64,000 nt of DNA from Methylobacter marinus A45 (GTDB taxonomy: Bacteria > Pseudomonadota > Gammaproteobacteria > Methylococcales > Methylomonadaceae). Numbering within the stretch: position 1 is the stretch's first letter; each line of letters starts with the position of its first letter. The position numbers were made by a program, and so were the translations under genes. Of this stretch, positions 33,710-41,678 are shown in pieces. The stretch covers positions 1,813,285-1,877,284 of the forward strand of contig NZ_KB912877.1 in assembly GCF_000383855.1 (NCBI RefSeq). Direction: 5' to 3'. The notes under the pieces were generated by a model. It was not told the origin of the DNA. It saw only the letters and a list, made by a program, of their open reading frames with translations, and made no database searches.

Positions 33710-34075
33710 ATGGATGCCGCAGAACTCGTAAATGTATTTATACAACGCGTTGTTGTTAAGGAGAAACAGGCGCGCTATACAGGCTTCGTCGGAAGCAGCA
33801 AGAATAGAAAGAAATTCTTGGAGGCTTTAGATCACAAGCTTGGTTCTGAAATTGATTTATCAAAAACCACAAAGTCTCTCGATGGAAAAGAATGGCGTAC
33901 CGCAGCGGTTCTTTATTCGAGCAATGGAACCTTTGGTACGACGTTTAATAGTCTCAAAGAAGCTTATGAACAAGCTTCGTCGTATGGAGGTTGGCTAATT
34001 CTTGGCCTATCCGGGCATGTTGCCATTTTTCGTCCAGAAGGAAAAAATGATGATGAACTTTACTTTAAGCTCTAA
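33710..34075 (+). CDS. Cassette hypothetical protein, 121 aa
   Basis: This soluble protein starts MDAAELVNVFIQRVVVKEKQ and starts 7 nt after the attC-3 core; its stop lies in attC-4. It contains a KNRKKFLEALDHKL basic segment and an alternating beta-rich C-terminus (YGGWLILGLSGHVAIFRPEG). No family was recognised. The codon use is AT-richer than that of the core genes around the island, typical of cassette cargo. Confidence 0.7.
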   Translation: MDAAELVNVFIQRVVVKEKQARYTGFVGSSKNRKKFLEALDHKLGSEIDLSKTTKSLDGKEWRTAAVLYSSNGTFGTTFNSLKEAYEQASSYGGWLILGLSGHVAIFRPEGKNDDELYFKL

Positions 34076-34156
34076 CATGGCGCTCAACCGGAGCGCGGTC
34101 ATAATGCGGTTTTGTTCCAGCTTTCCGTGCCGCGCCCGGTTAGCTTTACGTTACGC
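34070..34156. other. attC site 4
   Basis: Cores CTCTAAC and GTTACGC (34150-34156) enclose GGCGCTCAACCGGAGCGCGG and CCGCGCCCGGTTAGC, which pair as a long arm. It overlaps the stop of the preceding cassette gene. Confidence 0.8.
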
Positions 34157-34167
34157 AGCATAGAATA

Positions 34168-34533
34168 ATGGAATGGCAACCAATGACAGAGGCTGAAATA
34201 TGGGATGAAATAAATTCAGCTTGGAAAAGAATGTCACTTCCCCAAAAGCGACTATGGGAAGTCATTCGCATTATTCCTGAAAAATGGAAACAAAATCCTT
34301 GGGGTAACGAAGGCAATGGATTTTGGGTCGTTGGTTTAATTGGCAATTCTGTTGTTTGGTATAACGATATTGAACATGGGTTCAATAAATCAAAATTTAC
34401 TCATTATGGTGAAATTAATGAATATTGGTGCAATCAAGATGAGTTGGAATGGACTATTCAACATATCATTAATGAAATTAATGATGGATATGACTCTGCT
34501 GGCTATTCAAGTCCTCCGCAACCAATTGCATAA
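34168..34533 (+). CDS. Cassette hypothetical protein, 121 aa
   Basis: This acidic, tryptophan-rich soluble protein (MEWQPMTEAEIWDEINSAWK, FWVVGLIGNSVVWYNDIEHG) lies between attC sites 4 and 5. Its GC content is low. The fold is probably mixed alpha/beta and the tryptophan-rich style recalls SMI1/KNR4-like or immunity-type cassette proteins, but I see no diagnostic motif. Function unknown. Confidence 0.7.
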   Translation: MEWQPMTEAEIWDEINSAWKRMSLPQKRLWEVIRIIPEKWKQNPWGNEGNGFWVVGLIGNSVVWYNDIEHGFNKSKFTHYGEINEYWCNQDELEWTIQHIINEINDGYDSAGYSSPPQPIA

Positions 34534-34590
34534 CCCGGCGCTCAAATGGACGCTCCGCTTCGCTGCGCGCCCTTTAGCTTTGCGTTATAA
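34528..34590. other. attC site 5
   Basis: Cores GCATAAC (34528-34534) and GTTATAA (34584-34590) enclose GGCGCTCAAATGGACGC and GCGCGCCCTTTAGC. It is nearly identical in its right half to attC site 6. Confidence 0.85.
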
Positions 34591-34596
34591 GGCGAA

Positions 34597-34911
34597 ATGA
34601 ACAGCGTAACGAGTGATATAGGTACACTTCCACTTCACGACGCAATCGTGCAAGAGATTCGGATTTGTTGGAATCAAAAGCAGGTAGTATTAACGTTAGA
34701 TGTATTCTTAAATCCGAAATTAAAGGCCAAACCGTGCGAGCTTATTTTTTACGGCGTTACAAATATCGAAATCTCTCATTATGCTCCATGGGGGGAGTCA
34801 TCCTGTATTAACGCAGTTCGGTTTGAAGAAAATAATTTTCGAATTGAAATGCAAACAGGCGATATATTAAGCATTGAGGCGTCTAGTTATGAATTTCAAG
34901 AACTTCCCTGA
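34597..34911 (+). CDS. Cassette hypothetical protein, 104 aa
   Basis: This beta-rich soluble protein (LPLHDAIVQEIRICWNQKQV, then LTLDVFL) has about eight predicted strands and lies between attC sites 5 and 6. Its style resembles small immunity-type proteins, but I cannot place it in a family. The start ATG lies 6 nt after the attC-5 core. Confidence 0.7.
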   Translation: MNSVTSDIGTLPLHDAIVQEIRICWNQKQVVLTLDVFLNPKLKAKPCELIFYGVTNIEISHYAPWGESSCINAVRFEENNFRIEMQTGDILSIEASSYEFQELP

Positions 34912-34971
34912 TAACACGTCGCTCAAAGGGACGCTCCGCTTCACTGCGCGCCCTTTAGCTTTGCGTTATGT
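34909..34971. other. attC site 6
   Basis: Cores TGATAAC (34909-34915) and GTTATGT (34965-34971) enclose GTCGCTCAAAGGGACGC and GCGCGCCCTTTAGC. It overlaps the stop of the preceding gene. Confidence 0.85.
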
Positions 34972-34986
34972 TTCAGGAGACCTCCG

Positions 34987-35553
34987 TTGCAAATCGTCCT
35001 GATGCGACATGGCAAACCCAAGATCGACACACGCCACCGATTGAATGCGGCAGAGTTTGGCGTTTGGGTTGAACAATACAACGCTGCCGGTATCGATACC
35101 GAGTGCCTGCCCACGCAAGAAGCTGTTGCGCAAGCCAGCCGATGTGCTTTTACTGTGTGCAGTAACCTTCCACGCTCTTTGGAATCTGCTAATGCCCTTG
35201 GGGTTGAGCGTATAGGAGCCTATTCCCACATGTTCCGAGAAATGGATATGCCTCACGCTGCGTGGCGTTTCCCAACCCTCTCGTTGCAGGCGTGGTTGGT
35301 GTTTTTTCGGCTTGCCTGGGCGCTCGGATATTCAGCCAACGCAGAGTCGTTCAAATCGGCCAAGGCAAGAGCACACAACTGCGCCGAGCAACTCGCCAAT
35401 TTGGCTTCAACTCACGGCACTGTATTGTTCGTTGGGCACGGCTCGCTAAACTGGTTTATCGCAAGGTATCTCAAGCGCATGGGGTGGCTGTCCGCTGACA
35501 AGCTACCCAAGAAATACTGGGAACACAGCGTCTTTTACATGCCGGCAACATAA
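34987..35553 (+). CDS. Cassette-borne histidine-phosphatase-family protein
   Basis: This 188-residue protein opens with the phosphoglycerate-mutase signature MQIVLMRHGKPK and has the second catalytic histidine in FVGHGSLN, so it probably removes phosphate from a small molecule or protein. The start is TTG at 34987, with AGGAG 7 nt upstream. It lies between attC sites 6 and 7. The substrate is unknown; SixA/CobC-like roles are possible. Confidence 0.82.
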   Translation: MQIVLMRHGKPKIDTRHRLNAAEFGVWVEQYNAAGIDTECLPTQEAVAQASRCAFTVCSNLPRSLESANALGVERIGAYSHMFREMDMPHAAWRFPTLSLQAWLVFFRLAWALGYSANAESFKSAKARAHNCAEQLANLASTHGTVLFVGHGSLNWFIARYLKRMGWLSADKLPKKYWEHSVFYMPAT

Positions 35554-35610
35554 CGAATAAGGTTAGATTGTGTGAGCAAAGCGAACCACAATCTGAACCG
35601 GTTGTTGAAC
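35548..35610. other. attC site 7
   Basis: Cores ACATAAC (35548-35554) and GTTGAAC (35604-35610) flank AGATTGTG and CACAATCT. Sequence after the core (AAGCCCGGTG) matches that after attC site 2, so the two sites once headed related cassettes. Confidence 0.85.
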
Positions 35611-35634
35611 AAGCCCGGTGATCACGGATTTGAC

Positions 35635-35876
35635 TGGACGAAGCCGCTACGCGGAGAAAAAATCTTATCGCCCGATTGTTTATAAAATGTAACCTCAAGC
35701 CTTCACTGCGAGGGAGCATTCCGCGACGAATCATAAGGTTACGCCATAATGACAGCATCATCCGAACCCGATTTCAAGCACAATTATCAAATCCATCTTA
35801 AACATCTTGGGTCCAAAGAGGTTCAGCCCAAGACGATATAGATCTACACCCGTGCTACTCGACGTCTCGGACAGAG
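35635..35876 (+). mobile_element. Truncated inverted copy of the IS91-type end
   Basis: From GACGAAGCCGCTACGCGGAG through ATTGTTTATAAAATGTAACC to the integrase start, this matches the reverse complement of 33466-33632 and beyond. Only the first roughly 120 nt of the integrase gene remain. Confidence 0.8.
35749..35874 (+). pseudogene. Integrase N-terminal remnant
   Basis: It starts ATGACAGCATCATCCGAACC and reads MTASSEPDFKHNYQIHLKHL, then KEVQPKTI followed by a stop codon and further homologous codons. This is the 5' end of a second copy of the integrase at 33520, in opposite orientation, with an in-frame TAG. Confidence 0.8.
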
Positions 35877-36027
35877 CCATAGGATGCACTGTCGCCACGA
35901 GCGAACAAGTGCACTCCGTTCTTAGCAGAGCCTTGAGTGTCAATGGCCAATAAAAGGCAGAAGCGAAGCGTAAAAACCTTGCGCAATTATGGTAGATTGC
36001 GACATCACATTCATCCTCAATAACACT

Positions 36028-36495
36028 GTGAAAATTTATCAACTCTACCGTAGACAAACGCTAGGCATGACCCGCAAGCAAGCCTGGGAATTCTTTTCTT
36101 CGCCGCATTTTCTCAACGACATCACACCCGATTTTTTTCATGTCGACATTACTTCGCCAGTGCCCGACGAAATTTATGCCGGCTTGATGATCAGCTATCA
36201 AATGAAAGCAGTATGGGGCATTCGAATGTCCTGGTTGTCGGAAATCAGCCATTGCCAGAAGCCGTTGCGTTTCATTTATCAGCAACGCATTGGGCCATTT
36301 GAATTCTGGAGCCATGAAGTGTGTTTAAACGAATGCCCTGACGGCATTGTCGTGGAAGATATTGTCTTTTACGCCATGCCCTATGGCTGGCTGGGCGAAT
36401 TGCTACATGCCCTATTGATCGGCGATAAATTGAAACGCATCTTCGATACGCGGCATGACTATCTTGAAACAAAATGGGGCATACAAGCGCAATGA
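36028..36495 (+). CDS. SRPBCC-family protein (cyclase/dehydrase-like)
   Basis: This 155-residue protein matches the SRPBCC ligand-binding family: VKIYQLYRRQTLGMTRKQAW, FFSSPHFLNDITP and SHEVCLNECPDGIVVEDIVF. Close relatives begin MKI followed by the same motif, so I chose GTG at 36028; an ATG at 35989 adds 13 residues. Such proteins often sit near NAD-dependent epimerases or photolyase-like genes, none of which are here. The IS remnant ends about 150 bp upstream and may have removed its promoter. Confidence 0.75.
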   Translation: MKIYQLYRRQTLGMTRKQAWEFFSSPHFLNDITPDFFHVDITSPVPDEIYAGLMISYQMKAVWGIRMSWLSEISHCQKPLRFIYQQRIGPFEFWSHEVCLNECPDGIVVEDIVFYAMPYGWLGELLHALLIGDKLKRIFDTRHDYLETKWGIQAQ

Positions 36496-36592
36496 TTTTT
36501 GCTTTACATGCCAACCTTATATACCAGAATCCAGCACTTAATCGGCCTTGTTCTGACGAGTAAATTTGCAGAGTATTCATGGCGTGCGAATA

Positions 36593-36907
36593 GTGTGCCC
36601 GGCATGGGCTAAAACTTGTTATCTGAAAAGAGATAACCGGAAGTAATAACGACAACCGTGGTGAAGCGCAAGGGGGAAGTCGCGAGGCCAGCCTGAAAGA
36701 AGCGTGTAGCAAAAGCACGACCGTAGGACACGAACAAGCAGAGAGGCAGGGTGTGGCGAGTGCAATAACAGGGCGTTTACAACGTAAGATGTATCGACAA
36801 GGAGCAAAACCTTGAGCGGCTTAGCCGTTGATTCCAACCGCCGGATGCGGAAAACCGTATGTCCGGTGGTGTGGCAGAGGTGACGGGCGCAATCCCGTCA
36901 CCTCGAT
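36593..36907 (+). ncRNA. ORF-less, internally deleted group II intron
   Basis: The 5' end GTGTGCCCGGCATGGGC fits the group II GUGYG start. Near the 3' end, CCGGATGCGG-AAAA-CCGTATGTCCGG has the form of domain V, and GAGGTGACGGG-CGCAAT-CCCGTCACCTC that of domain VI. The total of about 315 nt is far below a functional intron, and there is no reverse-transcriptase gene. The 3' half recurs at 63088-63246 on the other strand. The 3' boundary is approximate. Confidence 0.75.
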
Positions 36908-36954
36908 CCAATCGAAGATGGGAGGACTGGGTTATGAATTCTGAGCCAAAGACT

Positions 36955-37055
36955 GTAGGTCGGGTTAGCCTTTGGCGTAACCCGACAGGTCGGAGCCAAG
37001 TAGACGCATCGGGGCACGAAAGTGTCGGGTTACGCTGCGCTAACCCGACCTACGG
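36955..37055. repeat. GTAGGTCGGGTT REP pair upstream of the RAYT gene
   Basis: GTAGGTCGGGTTAGC and GCTAACCCGACCTAC form the outer arms, with GGCGTAACCCGAC and GTCGGGTTACGC inside. It lies 51 bp before the REP-associated transposase gene. Confidence 0.8.
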
Positions 37056-37105
37056 AGCTGATTTGCAATGAATAATTTTAGCGATAGTGTAACCGGACAA
37101 TAATC

Positions 37106-37642
37106 ATGCAATACCGACGCGTATTCATCCCAGGAGGGAGTTATTTCTTTACCGTAGTCACGGAAAAACGCAGGCCGGTGTTTAACAATGCAGCAATGGT
37201 CGAAGTCCTGCGCGACGCATTTCGCAATGTACGCAAATCCCGCCCGTTCGAGATCGACGCGATGGTAGTAATGCCGGATCATTTACATTGCCTTTGGACA
37301 TTGCCGTCCGGCGACAGCGATTACGCTACCCGTTGGAGATTGATCAAAACCGGGTTTACCAAACATTGCGATCCGGCGTTGCGGCAATACCGCAACGCCT
37401 CTCGCCAATCGCGAGGCGAACAGGCGGTTTGGCAACACCGTTATTGGGAGCATGTGATACGTGACGAAACCGATTTTCAGCGCCATGTCGATTACATCCA
37501 TTACAATCCGGTCAAACATCGATTGGCGTCATCGCCAATCGATTGGCCGTATTCCAGTTTTCGCCGTTATGTTGAAGCAGGCATATATCCGCCCGATTGG
37601 GGGCGAGATGGCATTGATCTCGAAGGTGTAGGTCATGAATAA
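37106..37642 (+). CDS. REP-associated tyrosine transposase (RAYT)
   Basis: This 178-residue Y1 transposase of the IS200/IS605-like TnpA-REP family has the HUH-like motif in VVMPDHLHCLW (about residues 54-64) and a catalytic-tyrosine region in HVDYIHYNPVKH. RAYT proteins move or maintain REP hairpins as single-copy domesticated transposases. REP sequences of the GTAGGTCGGGTT type flank the gene on both sides, and three more units lie at 62644-63080. GGAGGGAGTTATTT in its coding start is natural sequence, not a ribosome site; CCGG ACAATAATC precedes the ATG. Confidence 0.9.
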   Translation: MQYRRVFIPGGSYFFTVVTEKRRPVFNNAAMVEVLRDAFRNVRKSRPFEIDAMVVMPDHLHCLWTLPSGDSDYATRWRLIKTGFTKHCDPALRQYRNASRQSRGEQAVWQHRYWEHVIRDETDFQRHVDYIHYNPVKHRLASSPIDWPYSSFRRYVEAGIYPPDWGRDGIDLEGVGHE

Positions 37643-37670
37643 ACAGCACCAGCACAACGAAACCGTAATC

Positions 37671-37740
37671 GTAGGTCGGGTTAGCGAAAGTGTCGGGTTA
37701 CGCTGCGCTTTTATGCCCTTTAGGGTAAACCCGACCTACG
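37671..37740. repeat. GTAGGTCGGGTT REP pair downstream of the RAYT gene
   Basis: GTAGGTCGGGTTAGC and TAAACCCGACCTACG form the arms; the inner part contains GTCGGGTTACGCTGCGC and the segment TTTATGCCCTTTAGGGTAAA also found in the 62.6-63.1 kb array. Confidence 0.8.
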
Positions 37741-37816
37741 GAGCTTGGTCGGCCTTGAAATGCCGGGTTCAGCAACCCCGCCAGAGCGCTATCAACGACT
37801 TGGCCGACCCCAGCAA

Positions 37817-38755
37817 TCAATCTTCCAATTGCTGAATGCCGTCCAGATACCAGGTAGGCTGTATGCTGTTTTTGGGCTTGACGAAATGCCAGACTTCGCG
37901 GACCTGATCGGCATGGACATTATCGTTTTCTCGCATGATGGCATCGAACAGGACGACCGCCTGCAGTTCGGTGCCGATTTCACGCACTTCCAACAGTTCC
38001 GCTTCCAGTTTCAGGACGTCGGTGCGGTTTTCCTCGCGGGAGGCTTTAAGCTGGTCCTGTATTTCGGCGAATACCTTGTCGGTTGTCAGGCCTCTGATTT
38101 CGGCCAGGTCACGCTCATCCCAGGCTTTTTGCAGCGCCTTGAAGGCGGTTTTGGCGCCGGCCAGGAACGCCGGGGTGTCGAAACCGGCCGGAACGGCGAT
38201 GTCCTGGCCGAAGTAGGCATCTTGCGAAGCCGTTTCAGCGCCTGGCTTGTCTTTATTAAACAGAATATCGGTATCGAATCCGGCCGGGTTCGATGAACCG
38301 GACTGCGGCGTATAGGCTGCCGCGCTGTCGTCATAGCCATTGGGTGATTGCGGCCGGGTGCCTGTCTTCCTGGCCGCAAACAGTTTGTAAAGCAGGAACA
38401 CCAGGCCGCCAAGCACCAGAATATCGATAAGGTTGATGCCCTGGAAAGCGCCGCCGGCCAGCAATGAGCCCAGCAAACCGCCCAGCGCCAGACCGCCCAG
38501 CATGCCCATCAGGCCGCCGCGGTTAGCCGTGCCCGGGCGGGCGGTCTGGTTTTGCTGCGCGGCTTGCTGCTGTTGCTGCTGATTGGACGAGCGGGCCGGC
38601 GGCGCGACAGCGCGCTTGTAAGGCTGGCTGAACGAGGACCGGCCGCCGAAGGAACTGCCGCCGCCGAAGCGTTTGGCCTCGGCATCGGAAATGCCGCCTA
38701 GCGACAAGGACAGGCCGATCAATAAAGTGGCTATTACGCCGGTGTATCTATTCAT
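37817..38755 (-). CDS. Tim44-like domain protein, exported
   Basis: This 312-residue protein has a signal peptide (MNRYTGVIATLLIGLSLSLG, cleavage near residue 26), a Gly/Ser-rich and then Gln-rich linker, a glycine-rich hydrophobic region at about residues 80-125 and a C-terminal Tim44-like domain (about 175-310). Bacterial Tim44-like proteins are membrane-associated and of unclear function, possibly linked to envelope stress. It is monocistronic. Confidence 0.85.
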   Translation of the reverse strand: MNRYTGVIATLLIGLSLSLGGISDAEAKRFGGGSSFGGRSSFSQPYKRAVAPPARSSNQQQQQQAAQQNQTARPGTANRGGLMGMLGGLALGGLLGSLLAGGAFQGINLIDILVLGGLVFLLYKLFAARKTGTRPQSPNGYDDSAAAYTPQSGSSNPAGFDTDILFNKDKPGAETASQDAYFGQDIAVPAGFDTPAFLAGAKTAFKALQKAWDERDLAEIRGLTTDKVFAEIQDQLKASREENRTDVLKLEAELLEVREIGTELQAVVLFDAIMRENDNVHADQVREVWHFVKPKNSIQPTWYLDGIQQLED

Positions 38756-38854
38756 GAGTTTTTAGGAGGGATGTCAATAGAGGTTTTATGGATATGAGGG
38801 TGAATGGGCAAATTACAAGTTGTTAATTTTTTTTTAATGGCATAGCATTACCGG

Positions 38855-39253
38855 ATGTTGTCGGCCCTACGCTTCCATATTGTTGTCTTCCTGGCGATGT
38901 TGCAATTGATTGCACCGTTGGTGCATGCGCATGCCGGCGAGAAAATCCCCGACCTGGGCCTGCATGTCCCCGGCCTGGAAGCGTATGGCGCCAAAAACGC
39001 CGGTCTGGGGCTAGAGGCGGTCTCCTATACCGCCGGTGCCGAGGTGATGCTGTTCAGTGTCGATACCGGCATCAGGCTCAACCCGACGCATGCCGATACG
39101 GATGCCGACCAAAGTCCTTACTTGCATCACGAGATAGGCCTGTTCAATGCGCCGATCTCCCCGTTCGATACGAATTTTTCCCCGCAAACCCAGCCGTTTG
39201 TCTGCCGGCTGCTCATTCCCTCGCTCTCGCCCCGCGCGCCACCTGCCCGTTAA
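38855..39253 (+). CDS. Small exported protein before the metal-efflux operon
   Basis: This 132-residue protein has a signal peptide (about residues 1-26, ending LVHAHA) and a histidine- and aspartate-containing mature part (NPTHADTDADQSPYLHHEIG). Small exported proteins of this kind often precede czc/cus-type operons and are suspected to bind metal. It lies 89 bp upstream of the TolC-like gene on the same strand. Confidence 0.65.
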   Translation: MLSALRFHIVVFLAMLQLIAPLVHAHAGEKIPDLGLHVPGLEAYGAKNAGLGLEAVSYTAGAEVMLFSVDTGIRLNPTHADTDADQSPYLHHEIGLFNAPISPFDTNFSPQTQPFVCRLLIPSLSPRAPPAR

Positions 39254-39342
39254 TCTCCGTTGTTTTTTAAGTTCCACCACGGAACTTGTTCCTTATTTTC
39301 TAAAAACTGATAAGCGGTATTAAACCGCACCGGAGCTTTACT

Positions 39343-40590
39343 ATGTTTGCCCTTCGCCTTATCAGAAGGTGTCTGCCGGCTTATGCGCTGGCCACCTCGC
39401 TGAGCTTTGCGGATGCCATTCCTGTTGTCGCCCATTTCGATCCGATCGAAGTCGATGCCGGTTTGAGTCTGAGCCAGACCATCGAGTTAACGCTGGAACA
39501 ATACCCTGACAACGCCTGGCTAAAAGCGCTGGAAGAAGAATCCGCCGCACTCGGACAGCGTGGTGACAGCTGGCTGGCCGGCGCGCCCAGCATCGGCCTG
39601 TTCTTCCAGGAAGCCACCAGCGGCACCCTGCATTATGGCGATGCCAGTATTACCGCGCCGCTGTGGAACTTCGGCCAGCGCGATGCCGAGCAGGCCGTCG
39701 CGAAACAGGCCGAAAGCAGCGCGCGGATGCAGTCGGCCGCGGTTAAATTACGCGTGGCGGGCCTGGTCAGGGCCGCCCTGTGGGATATGGAACTGCAGCA
39801 AATCCGCTACGACCAGGCTCAGGCCCAGGTCAATCTGTCCGAACAACTGCTGGCCAAGGTTGAGCGCCGCGTCGAGCTGGGCGATCTGCCGCGCGCCGAT
39901 CTGCTGCTGGCGCAAACCGAGCTGCTGCAACAGCGCTCGCGACTGACCCAGGCCGAGGCCGAAGTCATGCATGCGCGCAAACGCTATGCCAGCATCACCC
40001 AGATGACGAAAGTGCCGGGCAATTACCGCGAAACCCTGGCGGACGTAACGGAAGTCCAGCAGAACCATCCTGCCCTGGCCGCGGTTAACAGCCAGATCGC
40101 GCGCAAGCAGGCCGAAGTCACTGCCATCAAGGCCGTAGGCTCGGGCCAGTCCGATGTTTCGGTCGGCATCAACACCGATCACGGTGACGAACGCAGTAAT
40201 AAGACCGAAAGCTTCAACATCGCCGTGTCCGTGCCATTCGGCGGCAGCGCGCATCTGGCGCCGCAGATAGCCGCCGCCAACGTCGCGCTGAACAAACTGA
40301 TTGCCGAACGCGAGCAACTCATCAGGGATCTCGAGCGGGCCCACCACGAAGCCGAACACAACCTGGAAGTCAACCGGGCCGAGCTGGCCATCGCCGAGCA
40401 ATTGAAGCAGGCGGCCGAGGAGCATTTAAAAATGACCGAACTGAGCTTTTCGCTGGGTGAAATCAACCTGATCGATTTACTGAAAATCCAGTCCAGAACC
40501 CAGCAGGCCCTTCTGAATGCCAAAGAGCGATCAGTCATACTGGAGCGCGATAAGGCGCTGTACAACCAAGCCGTCGGAGTCACCCCATGA
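39343..40590 (+). CDS. Outer-membrane efflux protein (CzcC/CusC-like)
   Basis: This 415-residue TolC-family channel has an N-terminal signal sequence without a lipobox cysteine and two OEP repeats rich in coiled coil (SLSQTIELTLEQYPDNAWLK, RVELGDLPRADLLLAQTELL). It forms the outer-membrane exit of the heavy-metal RND pump encoded downstream. Its stop overlaps the adaptor gene by 4 nt (ATGA). Confidence 0.88.
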   Translation: MFALRLIRRCLPAYALATSLSFADAIPVVAHFDPIEVDAGLSLSQTIELTLEQYPDNAWLKALEEESAALGQRGDSWLAGAPSIGLFFQEATSGTLHYGDASITAPLWNFGQRDAEQAVAKQAESSARMQSAAVKLRVAGLVRAALWDMELQQIRYDQAQAQVNLSEQLLAKVERRVELGDLPRADLLLAQTELLQQRSRLTQAEAEVMHARKRYASITQMTKVPGNYRETLADVTEVQQNHPALAAVNSQIARKQAEVTAIKAVGSGQSDVSVGINTDHGDERSNKTESFNIAVSVPFGGSAHLAPQIAAANVALNKLIAEREQLIRDLERAHHEAEHNLEVNRAELAIAEQLKQAAEEHLKMTELSFSLGEINLIDLLKIQSRTQQALLNAKERSVILERDKALYNQAVGVTP

Positions 40591-41678
40591 ACATCATTTT
40601 ATTATTACTGCTGAGCATCGCCTGCGCCGGCGTCCAGGCGGCTGACCATGTCATTCAGATAACCCCGGAATACATCGACAATCTGGGCGTGAAACTGGGC
40701 AAGCCCGAGCCCGCCAGCCAGGTGCCGGTCCTGCATGCGCCTGCGAAAGTCGCGATCCCGCCGACGCACGAGCATGTCGTCAGCACCGCCCAGGCCGGCC
40801 TGATCACGAAACTGCATGCGGCCGTCGGCGATAAGGTCGAGAAAGGCCAGGTATTGGCCGAGATCAACAGCCCGGACCTGCTGGCCCTGCAGCAGCAATA
40901 TCTCAAGGCCGTCAATGAGCTGGAGCTGGGCCGGGCGGTTTATAACCGCGACAAAAAACTGCTGGAAGAAGGCGTGATTTCCGGCCGGCGTTCGCAGGAG
41001 ACGCGCAGCCAATACAATATTTACCTGAACGAAGCGCACGAAGCCCGGCAGTTGCTGGAAATAGCCGGCCTGTCGGCTGCGGAAATCGAGCGCCTGGCCA
41101 AGACCCAGCGCCTGAGCAGCCGGCTGACGGTGCGCGCGCCGATGTCGGGCGTCGTGCTCGAGCGCATGGCCGCGGCCGGCCAGCGCATAGACAATCTGGC
41201 GCCGCTGTACCGCATCGCCGACTTGAGCGAACTCTGGCTGGAAATCAACATCCCGCAGGAGCGCCTGGGGGATATCAATATCGGCGATCAGGTGGTGATC
41301 GACAATACCGATGTCACGGCGCCCATCAGCCTGCTCGGCCAGAGCGTCAATCCACAGAACCAGACGGTGCTGGCCCGGGCCGTCATCAAAAGCATGCCGG
41401 CCGCCGTGCGCGCCGGACAGAAAGTCAACACGCGGATTATCCAGGGCAGCGACAAGAAGGCATTCAAGGTCCCGAACTCGGCTGTCGCCCAACACGAAGG
41501 CCATGCTTATATCTTTATCCGCACGGACCAGGGTTTTATGGTCAAACCGGTCAAAGTCATGGGCAGACAGGCTACCGATTCCATCATTACCGGCGAGTTG
41601 ACCGGCGCCGAGGCCATCGCCGTCACGGGCGCGGCCGCGCTGAAAGCCAATTGGCTGGAACTCGGGGGCGATGAATAA
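40587..41678 (+). CDS. RND efflux periplasmic adaptor (CzcB/CusB-like)
   Basis: This 363-residue protein has a signal peptide (MNIILLLLLSIACAGVQA), a lipoyl half-motif (HEHVVSTAQAGLITKLHAAV), a coiled-coil hairpin (about residues 95-165), the second half (LTVRAPMSGVVLERMAAAGQ) and a beta-barrel and membrane-proximal domain. There is no N-terminal metal-binding methionine cluster, so the metal cannot be named. It overlaps both neighbours by 1-4 nt. Confidence 0.9.
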   Translation: MNIILLLLLSIACAGVQAADHVIQITPEYIDNLGVKLGKPEPASQVPVLHAPAKVAIPPTHEHVVSTAQAGLITKLHAAVGDKVEKGQVLAEINSPDLLALQQQYLKAVNELELGRAVYNRDKKLLEEGVISGRRSQETRSQYNIYLNEAHEARQLLEIAGLSAAEIERLAKTQRLSSRLTVRAPMSGVVLERMAAAGQRIDNLAPLYRIADLSELWLEINIPQERLGDINIGDQVVIDNTDVTAPISLLGQSVNPQNQTVLARAVIKSMPAAVRAGQKVNTRIIQGSDKKAFKVPNSAVAQHEGHAYIFIRTDQGFMVKPVKVMGRQATDSIITGELTGAEAIAVTGAAALKANWLELGGDE

